This document shows, one piece after another, positions 63,535 to 64,000 of a stretch of DNA of 64,000 nucleotides (positions are counted from its first letter, which is position 1; every line of letters begins with the position of its first letter). Origin of the DNA: Cherax quadricarinatus (Eukaryota; Arthropoda; Malacostraca; Decapoda; Parastacidae); the NCBI RefSeq assembly GCF_038502225.1, contig NC_091374.1, positions 1,741,909 through 1,805,908 of the forward strand, in the 5' to 3' direction. The notes under the pieces were generated by a model, which saw nothing but the letters and a program-made list of their open reading frames with translations, ran no database searches and was not told where the DNA came from. Both the position numbers and the translations under genes were made by a program.

Positions 63535-63828
63535 CTCTGGGTTGGTAGCGCACTTAGATCACACATTGAGGTCCATGGTTCGATCCCCGGTACGGGTGGA
63601 AACATTGGCCATGTTTCCTTAAGACACCTGATGTCATTGTTCACCTAGCAGCAAGTAGGTACTTGGGTGTTAGCCGACTGGTGTGGGTCGCATCCTGGGA
63701 ACAAAATTAACCTAAGTTGCCCGAAATGCTGTGCATAACCAGGGGCTATCTATACAGCATGCCACTGATGTCAGCTATGGTCTGTATAAGTTGTATCATG
63801 TACTTGCAGAAATAAAAGATTATTACTA
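63530..63828 (+). mobile_element. tRNA-derived SINE ending next to the PEPD exon
   Basis: A box-like GGTTGGTAGCGCA, B box GGTTCGATCCCC (63577-63588), then GGTGGAAACATTGG, TTCACCTAGCAGCAAG, GTGTTAGCCGACTGG, GTCGCATCCTGGGA and GTCTGTATAAG, ending GCAGAAATAAAAG. The 3' end lies about 15 bases from the donor at 63842. Confidence 0.85.
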
Positions 63829-63842
63829 GTCCAGATACTTAC

Positions 63843-64000
63843 CTGACGGAAGACGTTGTCAGCATCTGCAGAGTATCTGGTAGTGTCCTCACCGCCCTGG
63901 AAGAGCACCACACTCCTGTCGGGAAGGTTACGCTTGGCCAGACGCTGAAGGAGACGCTGACGGTTCTCAGCGTGGAGGGTCATGGGCACTCTTAGCGTGT
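63843..64000 (-). CDS. PEPD: Xaa-Pro dipeptidase (prolidase), upstream coding exon, partial
   Basis: This is part of the N-terminal domain of prolidase, the cytosolic manganese metallopeptidase that cleaves dipeptides with C-terminal proline or hydroxyproline. Seen: 158 coding bases on the minus strand, running off the right edge, giving 52 full codons after two bases of a split codon. Recognisable stretches are TLRVPM, ENRQRL, VVLFQGGEDTTRY and DNVFRQ. They line up with human PEPD residues about 16-67 (LKVP, LNRQRL, VVLQGGEETQRY, FRQ). The exon ends CAG followed by the donor GTAAGT (63842 downward), in phase 0. The Met at 63987-63989 is internal by alignment, so the true start lies beyond the window. 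The metal-binding residues belong to the C-terminal half and are not here. The next exon in the window continues the alignment directly, which makes a processed copy unlikely. Confidence 0.92.

Larger units (their letters stand above)
35059..63842 (-). other. PEPD: PEPD intron, complete, 28,784 bp
   Basis: The intron lies between the two prolidase exons. Donor GTAAGTATC at 63842 and acceptor CAG at 35059-35061 both fit consensus. No other prolidase coding block is seen inside. It contains at least six minisatellite arrays, the largest 7.2 kb, plus LINE, SINE, Penelope-like and hammerhead-bearing foldback elements. Confidence 0.88.

Noticed and set aside
63987..63989. Met codon as PEPD start
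   Set aside because: Homology to prolidase (LRVP before it) continues upstream of this codon, so it is internal and the true start is outside the window.

Overview
The window looks like animal nuclear DNA, most probably from a decapod crustacean (crayfish, lobster or shrimp lineage). The group is inferred from the kind and density of dispersed repeats and from an arthropod-like prolidase, not from a database search. There are no bacterial-type operons. The only cellular gene I can support is on the minus strand: two exons of Xaa-Pro dipeptidase (prolidase, PEPD), a partial upstream exon at 63843-64000 and a complete 64-codon exon at 34867-35058. Both have consensus splice sites and join in phase 0. 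The intron between them is 28,784 bp, and everything left of 34867 is the next intron, which continues off the window with no further exon seen. Transcription runs right to left.

Layout. Bases 1-34866 (intron, partial) hold simple repeats, a 46-bp minisatellite (0.8-2.2 kb), a 32-bp and a 52-bp minisatellite (3.6-6.1 kb), a GGTA array (6.8-7.9 kb), a 7.8-kb array with a 41-bp core plus variable GGT runs (8.2-16.0 kb), a 24-bp array (17.5-22.2 kb), a 41-bp array (22.7-24.5 kb), two head-to-tail LINE 3' ends (26.1-27.1 kb), a 74-bp array grown from a LINE 3' tail and split by a solo LTR (27.1-29.3 kb), a LINE fragment, a tRNA-type SINE, and 21-bp and 19-bp minisatellites that run almost up to the PEPD exon. 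Bases 35059-63842 (intron) hold a 29-bp minisatellite starting about 15 bases from the exon, a 7.2-kb pyrimidine-rich 34/25-bp array (42.5-49.7 kb), 21-bp and 20-bp arrays, and a transposon-rich stretch (52-61 kb) with LINE fragments, a Penelope-like GIY-YIG remnant and many foldback elements. A 39-bp minisatellite and a SINE follow, and the SINE ends next to the upstream PEPD exon. By eye, about half of the window is tandem repeat.

The most interesting system is a set of dispersed foldback elements, usually with GAAACGTT followed by AATAAAG, whose conserved core matches a type I hammerhead ribozyme: CTGANGA, a short stem II, GAAA, a self-complementary ACGT stem III, and stem I formed by the flanks. 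Copies show paired substitutions in stems I and II, and one subfamily replaces the C3/G8 core pair by U3/A8. A GIY-YIG endonuclease remnant beside one copy suggests a Penelope-like retroelement. At least one minisatellite (52-bp unit) appears to have grown out of this element.

All very long open frames in the window are by-products of tandem arrays and are not called as genes.
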